A DNA stretch of 64,000 nucleotides. Origin: JBEKCP01 sp049509515 (lineage in GTDB: Bacteria; Planctomycetota; Planctomycetia; Pirellulales; Thermoguttaceae). The position numbers and the translations under genes were made by a program. The stretch lies in the NCBI GenBank assembly GCA_049509515.1, contig JBEKZV010000009.1, positions 48,420 to 112,419 of the forward strand, in the 5' to 3' direction. Under the pieces are notes generated by a model. It was not told where the DNA came from. It saw only the letters and a list, made by a program, of their open reading frames with translations, and ran no database searches. How positions within the stretch are numbered: position 1 is the stretch's first letter; the number at the start of each line of letters is the position of its first letter. Shown one piece after another: positions 44,903 to 53,900 of this stretch.

Positions 44903-46213
44903 ATGTGGAAGACCAATGCAACGCGGCGAGAGTTTCTGAGGTCGGCGGCCCGGGCGGGCGCGGTCCTGGCTGTGCCGACGATCATTCCGGCGACCGCGTT
45001 GGGAAAGAATGGGGCCGTCCCGCCCAGCGAGAAGATCGTTACCGGCGGCATCGGCATCCAGGGCCGCGGCATGTCCGACCTGCAGTGGATCATGGGCCAG
45101 CCCGACGTGCAGTTCGTCGCCATCTGCGACCTTCAACAGAAGCAGCGCCTGGCGGTCAAGAGCTTTGTGGACAATCAGTACGGCAGCCAGGACTGCAAGA
45201 CGTACCCGGAGGTCCGCGCCTTCCTGGCCCAGCGGACCGACCTCGACGCCGTGCTGATCGCCACCGGTGACCGCTGGCACGCGACGGCCTCGATCCTGGC
45301 GATGCGGGCGGGCAAGGACGTCTACACCGAGAAGCCCTCCTGCATGACGATCGCCGAGGGCCAAGCGGTGGTCGAGACGGCCCGGCGCTACGCCCGCGTC
45401 TATCAGACCGGCACCCAGCGCCTGAGCGAGGCCAACCACGTTTTCGCCATCGAGATGGCGCGCACGGGCCGGTTGGGCAAGATCCACACGGCCTACGCCC
45501 ACATCGCCCCCTGGGACGCCGCCGAGATGCGCCACGACTGGCTGCCGGCCGTCGCCGAGCCGCCCAAGGACGTGGTGGACTGGGACGCCTGGCTGGGCCC
45601 CTGCCCGTGGCGGCCCTACAACCCCAGCTACGTGGCCGGCGGGTGGCGGGGCTATTACGACTTCCACACCAGTTGCATCGGCGAGTGGGGTGCGCACACC
45701 TTCGCCCAGGCCCAGGCGGGCCTGGATTGCGGCGAGACCTCGCCCGTCGAGTACGAATACGTTCCCAACGACAGCGGTGACGGCATGGTCACCCACTTCG
45801 CCAACGGCGTGAAGATGATTCTCTCGCGCGGCAACAAGTACTGGCACGGCTCGTGCGGCGAGCGGTTCGACGGCAGCGAGGGCTGGGCCGCCGCCGCCGA
45901 CGGCTACTCCAAGCCCGACGTCTCCTCGCCGGCCCTGCTGGGCGAGCTGAAGAAGGTCGTCGGCGAATACGTGGCCCGAACGGGTAGGGCCCTCAACCAC
46001 ATGCGGAACTTCCTCGACTGCGTCAAGAGCCGGCAGCCCACCGTCGCCAACCCCGCCGTCATGCACCACTCCATGACCACCGTCCACGCCGCCAACGTCT
46101 GCATGTGGCTCAAGCGAAGCCTGAAGTACGATCCGGTCAAGGAGGAGTTTGTGGGCGACGACGAGGCCAATCACTTCCGTGCGCGGGCCATGCGGGAACC
46201 CTATGTCTACTAG
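44903..46213 (+). CDS. Tat-exported Gfo/Idh/MocA oxidoreductase
   Basis: A 436-residue oxidoreductase with a clear Tat leader at its N-terminus (TRREFLRSAARAGAVLAVP). The Rossmann glycine pattern is GGIGIQGRGMSDL, the family motif is YTEKPSCMTIAEGQ with the conserved Lys-Pro, and GEWGAHTFAQAQAGLDCG carries the candidate catalytic histidine. ATG 44903 is chosen for AGGAG nine bases upstream and because the Tat motif then sits near the N-terminus; ATG 44846 and 44873 would bury it. It resembles the 56228 enzyme in its C-terminal ending (YDPVKEEFVGDDEANHF against WDPVKEEFIDNDAANKF), so those two are closer to each other than to the 29936 enzyme. Confidence 0.9.
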   Translation: MWKTNATRREFLRSAARAGAVLAVPTIIPATALGKNGAVPPSEKIVTGGIGIQGRGMSDLQWIMGQPDVQFVAICDLQQKQRLAVKSFVDNQYGSQDCKTYPEVRAFLAQRTDLDAVLIATGDRWHATASILAMRAGKDVYTEKPSCMTIAEGQAVVETARRYARVYQTGTQRLSEANHVFAIEMARTGRLGKIHTAYAHIAPWDAAEMRHDWLPAVAEPPKDVVDWDAWLGPCPWRPYNPSYVAGGWRGYYDFHTSCIGEWGAHTFAQAQAGLDCGETSPVEYEYVPNDSGDGMVTHFANGVKMILSRGNKYWHGSCGERFDGSEGWAAAADGYSKPDVSSPALLGELKKVVGEYVARTGRALNHMRNFLDCVKSRQPTVANPAVMHHSMTTVHAANVCMWLKRSLKYDPVKEEFVGDDEANHFRARAMREPYVY

Positions 46214-46236
46214 GCTTTGCTGGAAACGCCCACACC

Positions 46237-46295
46237 AGCCCGACGCGCAAGCGAGGGAGTTGCCGCGCTTTCGTCCCTCGCTCGCGCTTCGGGCT
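46237..46295. repeat. REP-like palindromic repeat
   Basis: Two 22-bp arms (46237-46258 and 46274-46295) pair at 20 of 22 positions around a 15-base loop. The sequence family (AGCCCGACGCGCAAGCGAGG on one side) matches a palindrome I recall as widespread between planctomycete genes, often mistranslated as SPTRKRG or PDAQAR in small spurious proteins. It lies between two plus-strand genes, where it could end or attenuate transcription. Confidence 0.7.
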
Positions 46296-46347
46296 AGTGT
46301 AACCGCCAGAAAAGAATCGAAGTCCTCTCCAAGGAGAATACGCCATC

Positions 46348-48522
46348 ATGTGGAAGAACAAACTGAACGTCGCCCTGGCCGCCGCGCTCTGGTTTGCCGG
46401 CACCGCATTCGCCGCGGACGAGGCGCAACTCATCGCCGTGCTCAAGTCACACGCGACCCGGAAGGAGAAGGCCGACGCCTGCCGCGAGCTCGCACGGGTC
46501 GGCACCAAGCAGGCCGTCCCCGCCCTGGCCGCCCTGCTGGGCGATGAGAAACTCTCGCACATGGCCCGCTACGGCCTGGAACCCATCTCCGACCCCTCCG
46601 TGGACGCCGCGCTCCGCGACGCCATGGGCAGGCTCAAGGGCCGGCCCCTGCTGGGCGTAATCGGCAGCCTCGGTGTGCGGCGCGACGCCAAGGCCGTCGA
46701 TTCGCTGGCCAAGTTGTTGGCCGACGCCGACGACGACATCGCCCAGGCCGCCGCCCGCGCCCTGGGGAAGATCGGCACGCCCGCGGCCGCCAAGGCCCTC
46801 GACGACGCCTTGGCCGGCGCACCGGCCGCCAACCAGGTTGCCTTCTGCGAGGGCCTCTTCCGCTCGGCCGAGGCGCTGTCGGCCAAGGGGCAGCGGGCCC
46901 AGTCGCTGGCGATCTACGACCGCCTCCGCGGCCTGTCGCAGGCGCCGCAGCAAGTGCGGGCCGGTGCCCTGCGGGGCGCCATTCTCGCCCGCGGGAAAGA
47001 AGGCATCCCCCTGATGATCGAGGCCATCCGCGGTACGGACTACGTTTTGACGGCCGCCGCCGCGCGGACAGCGATGGAGCTGCCCGGCCCGGAGGTCACA
47101 GCCGCGCTGGCCGGCGAGCTGCCCAAACTGCCTGCCGACAAGCAGGTCCTGCTCGTCAACACATTGGGTTACCGGGGCGACGCGTCGGCCGGGCCGGCCC
47201 TGCTCGCCCTGGCCTCCAAGGGTCCCGTGCCCGTCCGCCTGGCGGCCATCCGCAACCTCACGCACCTCGGCCACGCACCCGCCCTGACGCTGCTGGCGGA
47301 GCTGGCGCTGACGGGCGAAGCCGAGCTGGCCACCGCCGCGCGGGAGTGCCTCGGCAATTTCCCCGGCAGGGACGCGGAGGCCACGATCGCGGCCATGCTC
47401 GCCCACAAGGACGCCAAGGTCCGCTGCCTGGCCATTGAAATGATCGCGCAGCGGAAGGCCGCCGAGGCGGCCGCCAGTCTTTTCAAGGCCGCCGCAGACG
47501 ACGACCAGGCCGTTCGCGTCGCCGCCCTGAAAGCCCTGCGCGACCAGGTCGGGTTGGCCGAGCTGCCCGCCCTGCTGGGGCTGCTGGTCAAAGCCCGCTC
47601 ATCCGCGGAGTTGCAGGCGGCCGAGAACGCGCTGCGCGCCTTGTGCGCCCGCCAGAGCGGGCCCGCCGGCGGGAACCTCGTCGTCATCAAGGCCGAGTAC
47701 GGCAACCTGCCGGACGGCCCCGCCGCGGACGTGACCAAGCAAGTGGCCGCCCTGGTCAAGGGCGGCGCGCTGGCGGTCGAGGCCTCGAACGACAACTTCG
47801 GCGACCCGGCCAGCGGCGTGCCCAAGAAGCTCCGCGTCGACTACGCCGTCAACGGTGTGCGGGCCAGCAAAACCGTCGCCGAGCAGGAGACCCTCGCGTT
47901 CACGGCCACCTCGACGCCGCCGGCGATCGTCGACGCGATTTGCGCGGCACTGGGCGGTGCCCAAGGCGAGGCGAAACTCGCGCTGCTGCGATCGCTCCGA
48001 TCGGCCGGCGGGCCCAAGGCCCTCCAGACCGTCAAGGCCGCGGCCGCCGACAACGACGCCCAGGTCAAAGACACCGCGCTCCACGCGCTGTGCGACTGGC
48101 CTACGCCCGACGCCCTCCCCTTGGTAGCCGACCTGGTCAAGACGCCCCCGACCAAGACCATCAAGATCCTCGCTTTCCGCGGTTTCGTGCGTCTCGTGCC
48201 CCAGCAGGAGGCACCCGACGCGAAGAAGCTCGACTGGCTGAAGGACGCGATGGCCCTGGCCGACCGCGACGAGGAGAAGCGGCTCGTCCTGAGCGCCCTG
48301 GGCAACGTCCCCACGGCGAACGCCCTCGCGGTGGTCGCGTCGCACCTGGACAACCCCGTCCTGAGGGAGGAAGCGTGCCTGGCCGCGGTGGCCATTGCCG
48401 AGAAGCTCGCCCCCAGCCAAGACGCCGCAGTGACCGCGGCGATGAAGCAGGTGACGAAGCTCACGGCCAACAAGAAGCTCGCCGCCCGAGCCCGCGCCAT
48501 CGCCCGGCAGGCGAAGCCCTAG
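46348..48522 (+). CDS. exported HEAT-repeat protein
   Basis: A 724-residue protein made almost wholly of HEAT/PBS-lyase-like helical repeats after a Sec signal (KLNVALAAALWFAGTAFAAD). Repeats are visible throughout, for example ADACRELARVGTKQAVPALA, LADADDDIAQAAARALGKIG, and KVRCLAIEMIAQRKAAEAAA. ATG 46348 is preceded by AAGGAG. A non-repeat patch (ASNDNFGDPASGVPKKLRVDYAVNG, near 480) resembles a small beta domain inserted into the solenoid. HEAT proteins of this sort are protein-binding scaffolds. Planctomycetes often join such repeats to a DUF1080 domain; here a DUF1080 C-terminal remnant follows immediately but in another frame, which suggests a degraded two-domain gene. Confidence 0.85.
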   Translation: MWKNKLNVALAAALWFAGTAFAADEAQLIAVLKSHATRKEKADACRELARVGTKQAVPALAALLGDEKLSHMARYGLEPISDPSVDAALRDAMGRLKGRPLLGVIGSLGVRRDAKAVDSLAKLLADADDDIAQAAARALGKIGTPAAAKALDDALAGAPAANQVAFCEGLFRSAEALSAKGQRAQSLAIYDRLRGLSQAPQQVRAGALRGAILARGKEGIPLMIEAIRGTDYVLTAAAARTAMELPGPEVTAALAGELPKLPADKQVLLVNTLGYRGDASAGPALLALASKGPVPVRLAAIRNLTHLGHAPALTLLAELALTGEAELATAARECLGNFPGRDAEATIAAMLAHKDAKVRCLAIEMIAQRKAAEAAASLFKAAADDDQAVRVAALKALRDQVGLAELPALLGLLVKARSSAELQAAENALRALCARQSGPAGGNLVVIKAEYGNLPDGPAADVTKQVAALVKGGALAVEASNDNFGDPASGVPKKLRVDYAVNGVRASKTVAEQETLAFTATSTPPAIVDAICAALGGAQGEAKLALLRSLRSAGGPKALQTVKAAAADNDAQVKDTALHALCDWPTPDALPLVADLVKTPPTKTIKILAFRGFVRLVPQQEAPDAKKLDWLKDAMALADRDEEKRLVLSALGNVPTANALAVVASHLDNPVLREEACLAAVAIAEKLAPSQDAAVTAAMKQVTKLTANKKLAARARAIARQAKP

Positions 48523-48524
48523 CC

Positions 48525-48779
48525 GACGCCTGCGACCACTCCTCGCTGGCCTCGCTGCCGCCGCTGCAGTGGCAGACCTATGACATCGAATACCGCGTGC
48601 AGAAGAAGGACGGCAAGCCGACGGGCAAGCCGCGGGTGACGGTCCTCCACAATGGCGTCAAGATCCACGACAATGCCAAAATGCGCTACGACGCCCGCGT
48701 CGGCGGTCTCCACTTTCAGGACCACGGCAACCCCGTCCAGTTCCGCAATATATGGGTCGTGCCGCCGGCGGACGAGTGA
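48525..48779 (+). pseudogene. C-terminal remnant of a DUF1080 (3-keto-disaccharide hydrolase) domain
   Basis: Directly after the HEAT gene stop, another frame reads LQWQTYDIEYRVQKKDGK, then VTVLHNGVKIHDNAKM and DHGNPVQFRNIWVVPP, ending in TGA at 48777. This is the last third of a DUF1080 domain (concanavalin-like fold of the 3-keto-disaccharide hydrolase family). The first two thirds, including the usual GWRLFNGKDL-like opening, are absent and there is no start codon or ribosome site, so it is a leftover. Either a separate gene was deleted, or the domain was once fused to the HEAT protein and lost by deletion with frameshift. Confidence 0.75.
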
Positions 48780-48846
48780 GAAGCTCTCAATGACGAGCAT
48801 GGCCATGTGCCTTCGTTGCGCGGGTTGCCGGGATTGCGAAACCACA

Positions 48847-48868
48847 CCCCGCTGCAAACCAGGCGGGG
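48847..48868. other. short stem-loop ahead of the clan-A glycosidase gene
   Basis: CCCCGC (48847-48852) and GCGGGG (48863-48868) form a 6-bp GC stem around a 10-base loop, about 50 bases before ATG 48918. Purpose unknown; it could stop read-through from the HEAT gene. Confidence 0.3.
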
Positions 48869-48917
48869 CATCGCCCGACTCTAACCTGACGTTGTTGCCA
48901 TCAGACAAGGAGTTCTC

Positions 48918-50909
48918 ATGCGGTACGGAATCAGGGCGTTGGGAGTCATGGGGGCGCTGTTTGCCTCTACGCATTTCGGGTCTTGGGCATTTTCCGGCGA
49001 ATTGGCGCCCAATCTGAAGGTGTTTCTCTGCACGGGCGATTTCGGCATGTGGGGGCAGGACCGCGTCACGCTGATCACCGACGCGGTGCGAAAGTCCTCG
49101 CCGGGGGCGCATGTCGCCTGGGAATCGCACCAGAGCTATAACATGACGCGCCTGCTGGAATCGGCCGCCTTCGTCAAGCGATTCGATGTCATCGTCATCG
49201 CCGACGTGGGCATCGGGCAAATCACCCCGGCGGCGCAACGCAACCTGGTCCAGTTCGTGGAGGCCGGCGGCGGTTTGGTCTGGGGGCTTTTCGGGAAGGG
49301 AACCCTGCCGTTCCAGGATTCGCCCGCGGCCGTGCCGATGCCGCTGTCGGCCGTGCTCCCGATCGCATATCCCGACTTCGGCAAACCGCATCCGGAAGCC
49401 GCCGTGCGTCCCAGTACCGACAAGCTGTTCCAAGGGATTGCGTGGGAGGCCTTGACGGACAATGGCGCCCGCGGCGCGCTGGCCCGGCTGGCAGTCGAAC
49501 GAAAGGTCGGCAAAGGCCTGGTGTTCGGGCTGGCCGGCGGATTCGATAAACCGCTGAAGTATGTCAGCTACGCCACCTTCGAGCGGCTGCCGGGCGGATG
49601 GGACCGGTTGCCCGGGCTGGGCACGCTATGGTGCCGCGTCCTCGAGCATGTGGCGGCCCGCTCTCCCGTGCGATCCCTCTCCCGCGTCAATGTGGATGCC
49701 CGGTACTCGGCTCGACCGCTCGAGGCGAGGCTGACGGTGGACGCCGCGCGGCCCATTGACGACATCCGCGCCGCGGTGTTCTCGATCGTCGCCTTGCAGC
49801 AGCTCTACAACGAGGACGGCGGCCACGGCGAGGATCTCCTTCTGGCGCTGAATCCGCGCGACTGGTTCGACCGCCGCAGCCAGGAGGTAATGACGAACAA
49901 GATCGGAAAGAAGTCCGACAAGCCGGCGTTCTTCAAGGAGTACAACATCCGTGGCATCTACATGGGCGACAACAGCTACGGGTCCTACAGCCAGTGGAAC
50001 GACGCGAAATACAAAGAGCAGATCGCCCGGGCGATTGCCGTCCGAAGGAAATGGCCCGACCAGATCGTCTTCTTCCAGGCCGGCAACGAGCCGCCGCTGG
50101 ACGCCGGCTATGTGGCCTTCCACCAGCGCTTCGTCGGCGGGGTTCTCGCCGGCGATGCGGGCTACCGGGTGATCGGGCCGAACAAGGCATTCAATCTTCT
50201 CGGCGTCAACCCGGCCGAAATGCAGTTCTATATCGACAAGTGCGGCAAGACCACCGACGTGCTCAACTGGCACACCTACGCGCAGCCGCCCGGCACGGTC
50301 CTGGCCGAGGCGCGTTACTGGAGCGGCCGGGCCGAAGGCAAGATGCGCAAGCCGGGCCCGGCCGATGTGATGTTCACCGAGAGCGATGCCTGGAACACGG
50401 GCGACAGCCAGTTCAACTATCTCATGGAACGCGCATTGACCTTCCTGCCCGAACCGCGAATCATCGCCAATTTCCAATACTGCATGGAAAAGCGATTCGA
50501 AGGCGGGACGTACTACTTCGGCGTCCTGCAGCCGGATGGGGAGTTCTCGGCCAATTACAACGGCTACTGGGTGTGGCGCAATCTGCGAGGGCGAATGCTG
50601 GAAGGCAACCTGGCCGGGCCCGACGGGCAGGACAGCTTGCGCGCCGTCTCGAGCATTTCGCGCGACGGCAAGACGGTCACGGCGGTCGTCTATTTCGGCG
50701 CTCCGGTCTGGAAGGAGAAGGCCCGCCTCGAGACGGCGAAGGTCGACGTCGACGTTGCCCTTCCCCCGGGGCAATGGACGCTGACTCGTTCGCGCGCAAC
50801 TTGGAAAGAACGCGGGGAGTCCGCGGCGGGTGTCATCGCGGGGCATGGACAGGTTCATCTCCAACTGGCGCCCTACGAGGCGGCAGCCCTGACCTGGACG
50901 AAACAATAG
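48918..50909 (+). CDS. ThuA-like domain fused to a clan-A glycoside hydrolase
   Basis: A 663-residue exported protein, ATG 48918 with AAGGAG eight bases upstream and a short signal region (1-26). Residues 30-215 form a ThuA/GATase1-like flavodoxin-type domain (KVFLCTGDFGMWGQDRV, FDVIVIADVGIGQITPAA, VQFVEAGGGLVWGLF). Residues about 260-600 form a clan-A barrel: FQAGNEPP (NEP at 390-392) is the classic acid/base motif after strand 4, NWHTYAQ follows strand 6, and VMFTESDAW (E488) fits the nucleophile after strand 7. The end is a beta-sandwich. GH39-like enzymes share the NEP plus E arrangement, but I do not claim the family number. ThuA-like domains often sit with oxidoreductases acting on disaccharides. 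It converges on the next gene with an 8-bp gap. Confidence 0.82.
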   Translation: MRYGIRALGVMGALFASTHFGSWAFSGELAPNLKVFLCTGDFGMWGQDRVTLITDAVRKSSPGAHVAWESHQSYNMTRLLESAAFVKRFDVIVIADVGIGQITPAAQRNLVQFVEAGGGLVWGLFGKGTLPFQDSPAAVPMPLSAVLPIAYPDFGKPHPEAAVRPSTDKLFQGIAWEALTDNGARGALARLAVERKVGKGLVFGLAGGFDKPLKYVSYATFERLPGGWDRLPGLGTLWCRVLEHVAARSPVRSLSRVNVDARYSARPLEARLTVDAARPIDDIRAAVFSIVALQQLYNEDGGHGEDLLLALNPRDWFDRRSQEVMTNKIGKKSDKPAFFKEYNIRGIYMGDNSYGSYSQWNDAKYKEQIARAIAVRRKWPDQIVFFQAGNEPPLDAGYVAFHQRFVGGVLAGDAGYRVIGPNKAFNLLGVNPAEMQFYIDKCGKTTDVLNWHTYAQPPGTVLAEARYWSGRAEGKMRKPGPADVMFTESDAWNTGDSQFNYLMERALTFLPEPRIIANFQYCMEKRFEGGTYYFGVLQPDGEFSANYNGYWVWRNLRGRMLEGNLAGPDGQDSLRAVSSISRDGKTVTAVVYFGAPVWKEKARLETAKVDVDVALPPGQWTLTRSRATWKERGESAAGVIAGHGQVHLQLAPYEAAALTWTKQ

Positions 50910-50917
50910 CCGGCGGC

Positions 50918-53900
50918 TCATTTGAACACGATCTGTCCCCAGTTCTTCGGCACCATTTGCAGCTCGAAGACGGCGTCATCCACCAGGCCGGTCTCCCGGT
51001 TGCTCCAATAGGTGCGCAGCCGGGTGCGATCGCCTTGGGCCGAGCCGTGGGTCGCGCCCACGTCGCCCCGGTAGATGACGTCGGGCCGGGGCGTGAAACC
51101 CAGGGCGGCCAGCGGCACGGCCGCCTCGACGACGTAGCCCTTCCCGTCCGGCCGGATCTTCACCGCGATCTTCCCGTCGCGCACCACCTCGACGTAGTCC
51201 ATCACGTATTGTGCGATCACGCCCGACGTGAAGGTCTTCGGTCTTTTCTCGGCCGACACCTTGCGATAGAGTACGGCGGTGGGCCGGCCCAGGAAGTTGC
51301 CGATGGACAAGCGGAAGTCGCCCGCGACCGCCTCGCTGCGCCTCGGATCGGCCTTCGGGTCGCTGCCGAACTGGAAATCCACCGTGTCGCCGCTGACGTA
51401 CATCTGGGGCGGTTCCTTGGCGCCGTTGACCCACGGTGAGTTGTCGGCGACTTCGAAACCCAGGTAGAGTTTCTTCTCATCCCATGCCAGGAACGTCTTC
51501 ACCGCTGCGTCGTCCTGTTTCTTGTACTCCAGGGGACTGACGCCCTGGAAGTCGCTGCCGAGGTTGCCGGTGAAGGCCGGCGTCAGCCGCCGCACTTCGC
51601 AGGTCTGGATGCCGACGGCCCTCTGGCACTGTTTCTCGAATTCTGCGCGGGCCAACAACTGCTCCTCGGGTTTGAGCGTCACCGAACCCGTGCCGATGAC
51701 GCGAATCCGGTCCAAGTTGCCCAATTCCAGGTTCCAGACGGCGTTCTTGCCGGCCTGGACGTAGACCTTGCCGTCGATGCCCTGGGTCAGTGAACCGCCG
51801 AAATCTTCTCCGCCGCTGCCGGGTGGGCAACGGGTCATGTCGGCGCCGACCTCGGCCCTGGCCGGCCACTGCCACTCGAGCGGATCCCCCTCGAAGATAC
51901 GAGCCAGGAAATATCCTTTCTCGGTCAACAGGTACCACTCGCCGAGATTGGCGTTGATGGCCCAGACCGTGCCGGTGCCGGGGCGCGTGAACGTGCCCAC
52001 GAAACCGTAGGCGCCGCGGGTGAGCCCCGGCTCCGGCGCGGGCGCGTGGTGCGAGCCGTGCACCTGGAAGAACGGATTCGGATAGCTCCACAGCAGCTTG
52101 CCGCCGGCGACCTCGTAGCAACGGTAGTAGGTGTGCTCGCCGCAGGTCACGAGCAGGCGATTGTCGGGCGACGGCAGGACGCTGTAGACGTCCTTGCCGC
52201 CGGCGAACGGCAGTTCCTTCATTCCCGCCACGTCCCACCGCGGCGCGCCGCAGGCGGTATAGCCGGCCAGCCGAAGTTGATAGACCCTCCGCGCGCCGTC
52301 GGTTACGCCGAAGAGGGTGAAATCCTGCGGGTTGACGTTGAGCGACCAGGCGTTCGAGCCGTAAGTCACCAGGACCATCGGCGCGGTGACCGTCTCGCCG
52401 GAATCCTCGCGGCCATCACCGTTGACGTCGGACCAGAACGTGGTGCTCTTGGCAGTGAAGTCCGGCCGGACCTCGGCGCGGACCCGCCACGTGCCTTCGC
52501 CGATGCGCTCGAAGATGCGGGTTGCCGAGCGATAGGGCTGGGACTCGCGCGTTACGGCCAGGTACAAGCGCCCGTTGGCCGGCGTGCAGAACTTCGCGAA
52601 CCCGTGGAGGCTCCGGTCGAACACGCCGGTGCAGGCGAACGTTTGGGTCTTCGGGTCGAATCGCCACTCGCAGCCCTCGCCGACCATGAGGTTCGGGTCC
52701 GTGGGGCAGATCGCGCCGCCGCTGGCGCCGTAGTGCGTCGGGCCAAAGAGCTCCTTGACCGGCTTGCCCGTGGACAGGTCCCACACGCTGACGCGTTTGG
52801 GGTGCCGGTCCCCCTCGGTGACCCACAGCCGGCCTTGCTTGTCGACCAGCAGCGAACTGACGGCGTAGAAGCCGTCGGTCTGCCAGGGGCCAAGCAGCGT
52901 ACGGCCGCCTCGGCGGCCTATCTGGCCGGCGGGCTTGCCGTCGGCCGTGAATATCTTCACCTGCTGATCCGGGGCGCCGCAGCCTATGTAGAGGCGGCCC
53001 AGCGCATCCACCGTCAGGTTGGCGGCGTCGTGCAGCCCGGTAATCAACGGCTTGGTCTCGCCCGTCTGCGGGTTGATAGCCAGCACACTGTGACGATCGG
53101 CGATGGTGTACACCAGGCGGTCGCTCACCGCGCGCACCGCGCCCAGGTTGGCAATCTCCAGGAGCTTGCGCAAACGGCCGGAGCTTGCGTCGCACACGCC
53201 CAACAGTCCGGTCTTGAGTGGACGCAGATGTCCGCTGAACCGCTGTTCCAGGAAGCGGCGGTTGGCCAGCGGGCGACTCCTCGGCCCCAGGCCGTCGGTT
53301 CCCGAAGCCAGATCGGTGCGGTCCAACAACCGGGTCAGGCCTTCGGGCAGTTCGTTCTTCCACCATGGGCCCTGGACGCTGTGCAGGCAAAAGGCGTCTT
53401 CTTCCCGCATCTCTCCGGCCAGCCAGTTCCGCAGGCGTTCATGAAATCGCGGGTTGACCTGCGCGAGCAGACGCGGGCCGATCGCGGCGTCTTTGAGCAC
53501 TTTGCGGGTAAGGGCAGCCAGGTCGAAGACGTCGTCCGGGCGGAAGTCGGCCGTGCTGAAAGTGAGATAGAGCACGCCGTGCAGGACGTCCATGCCGTCG
53601 GCACGGTCGGGCATTTGGCCTCGGTCGGCACGCTCGGCCCACAGATCGGGCACGGCCAGTGCGGCGCTGCCGCGAGAGACCCAGTTGTCGAAGACGCCAT
53701 CCTTGGCTCGGAGGCGGAAGAGTTGACGGCCGGAGACGCCCTCCCACCCCAAGCCATAGACAATGCCGCCGTCGACGGCAAGATGCTCGGCGGAACTGCC
53801 GATGCCCTTGCCGATGCCCCAGAGCAGTTTTCCCTCGGCGTCGCAGGCCAACACGCTCTTGCCCCCTTCGGCCCCGTTCCACCCCAGGTAGATCTTCTCG

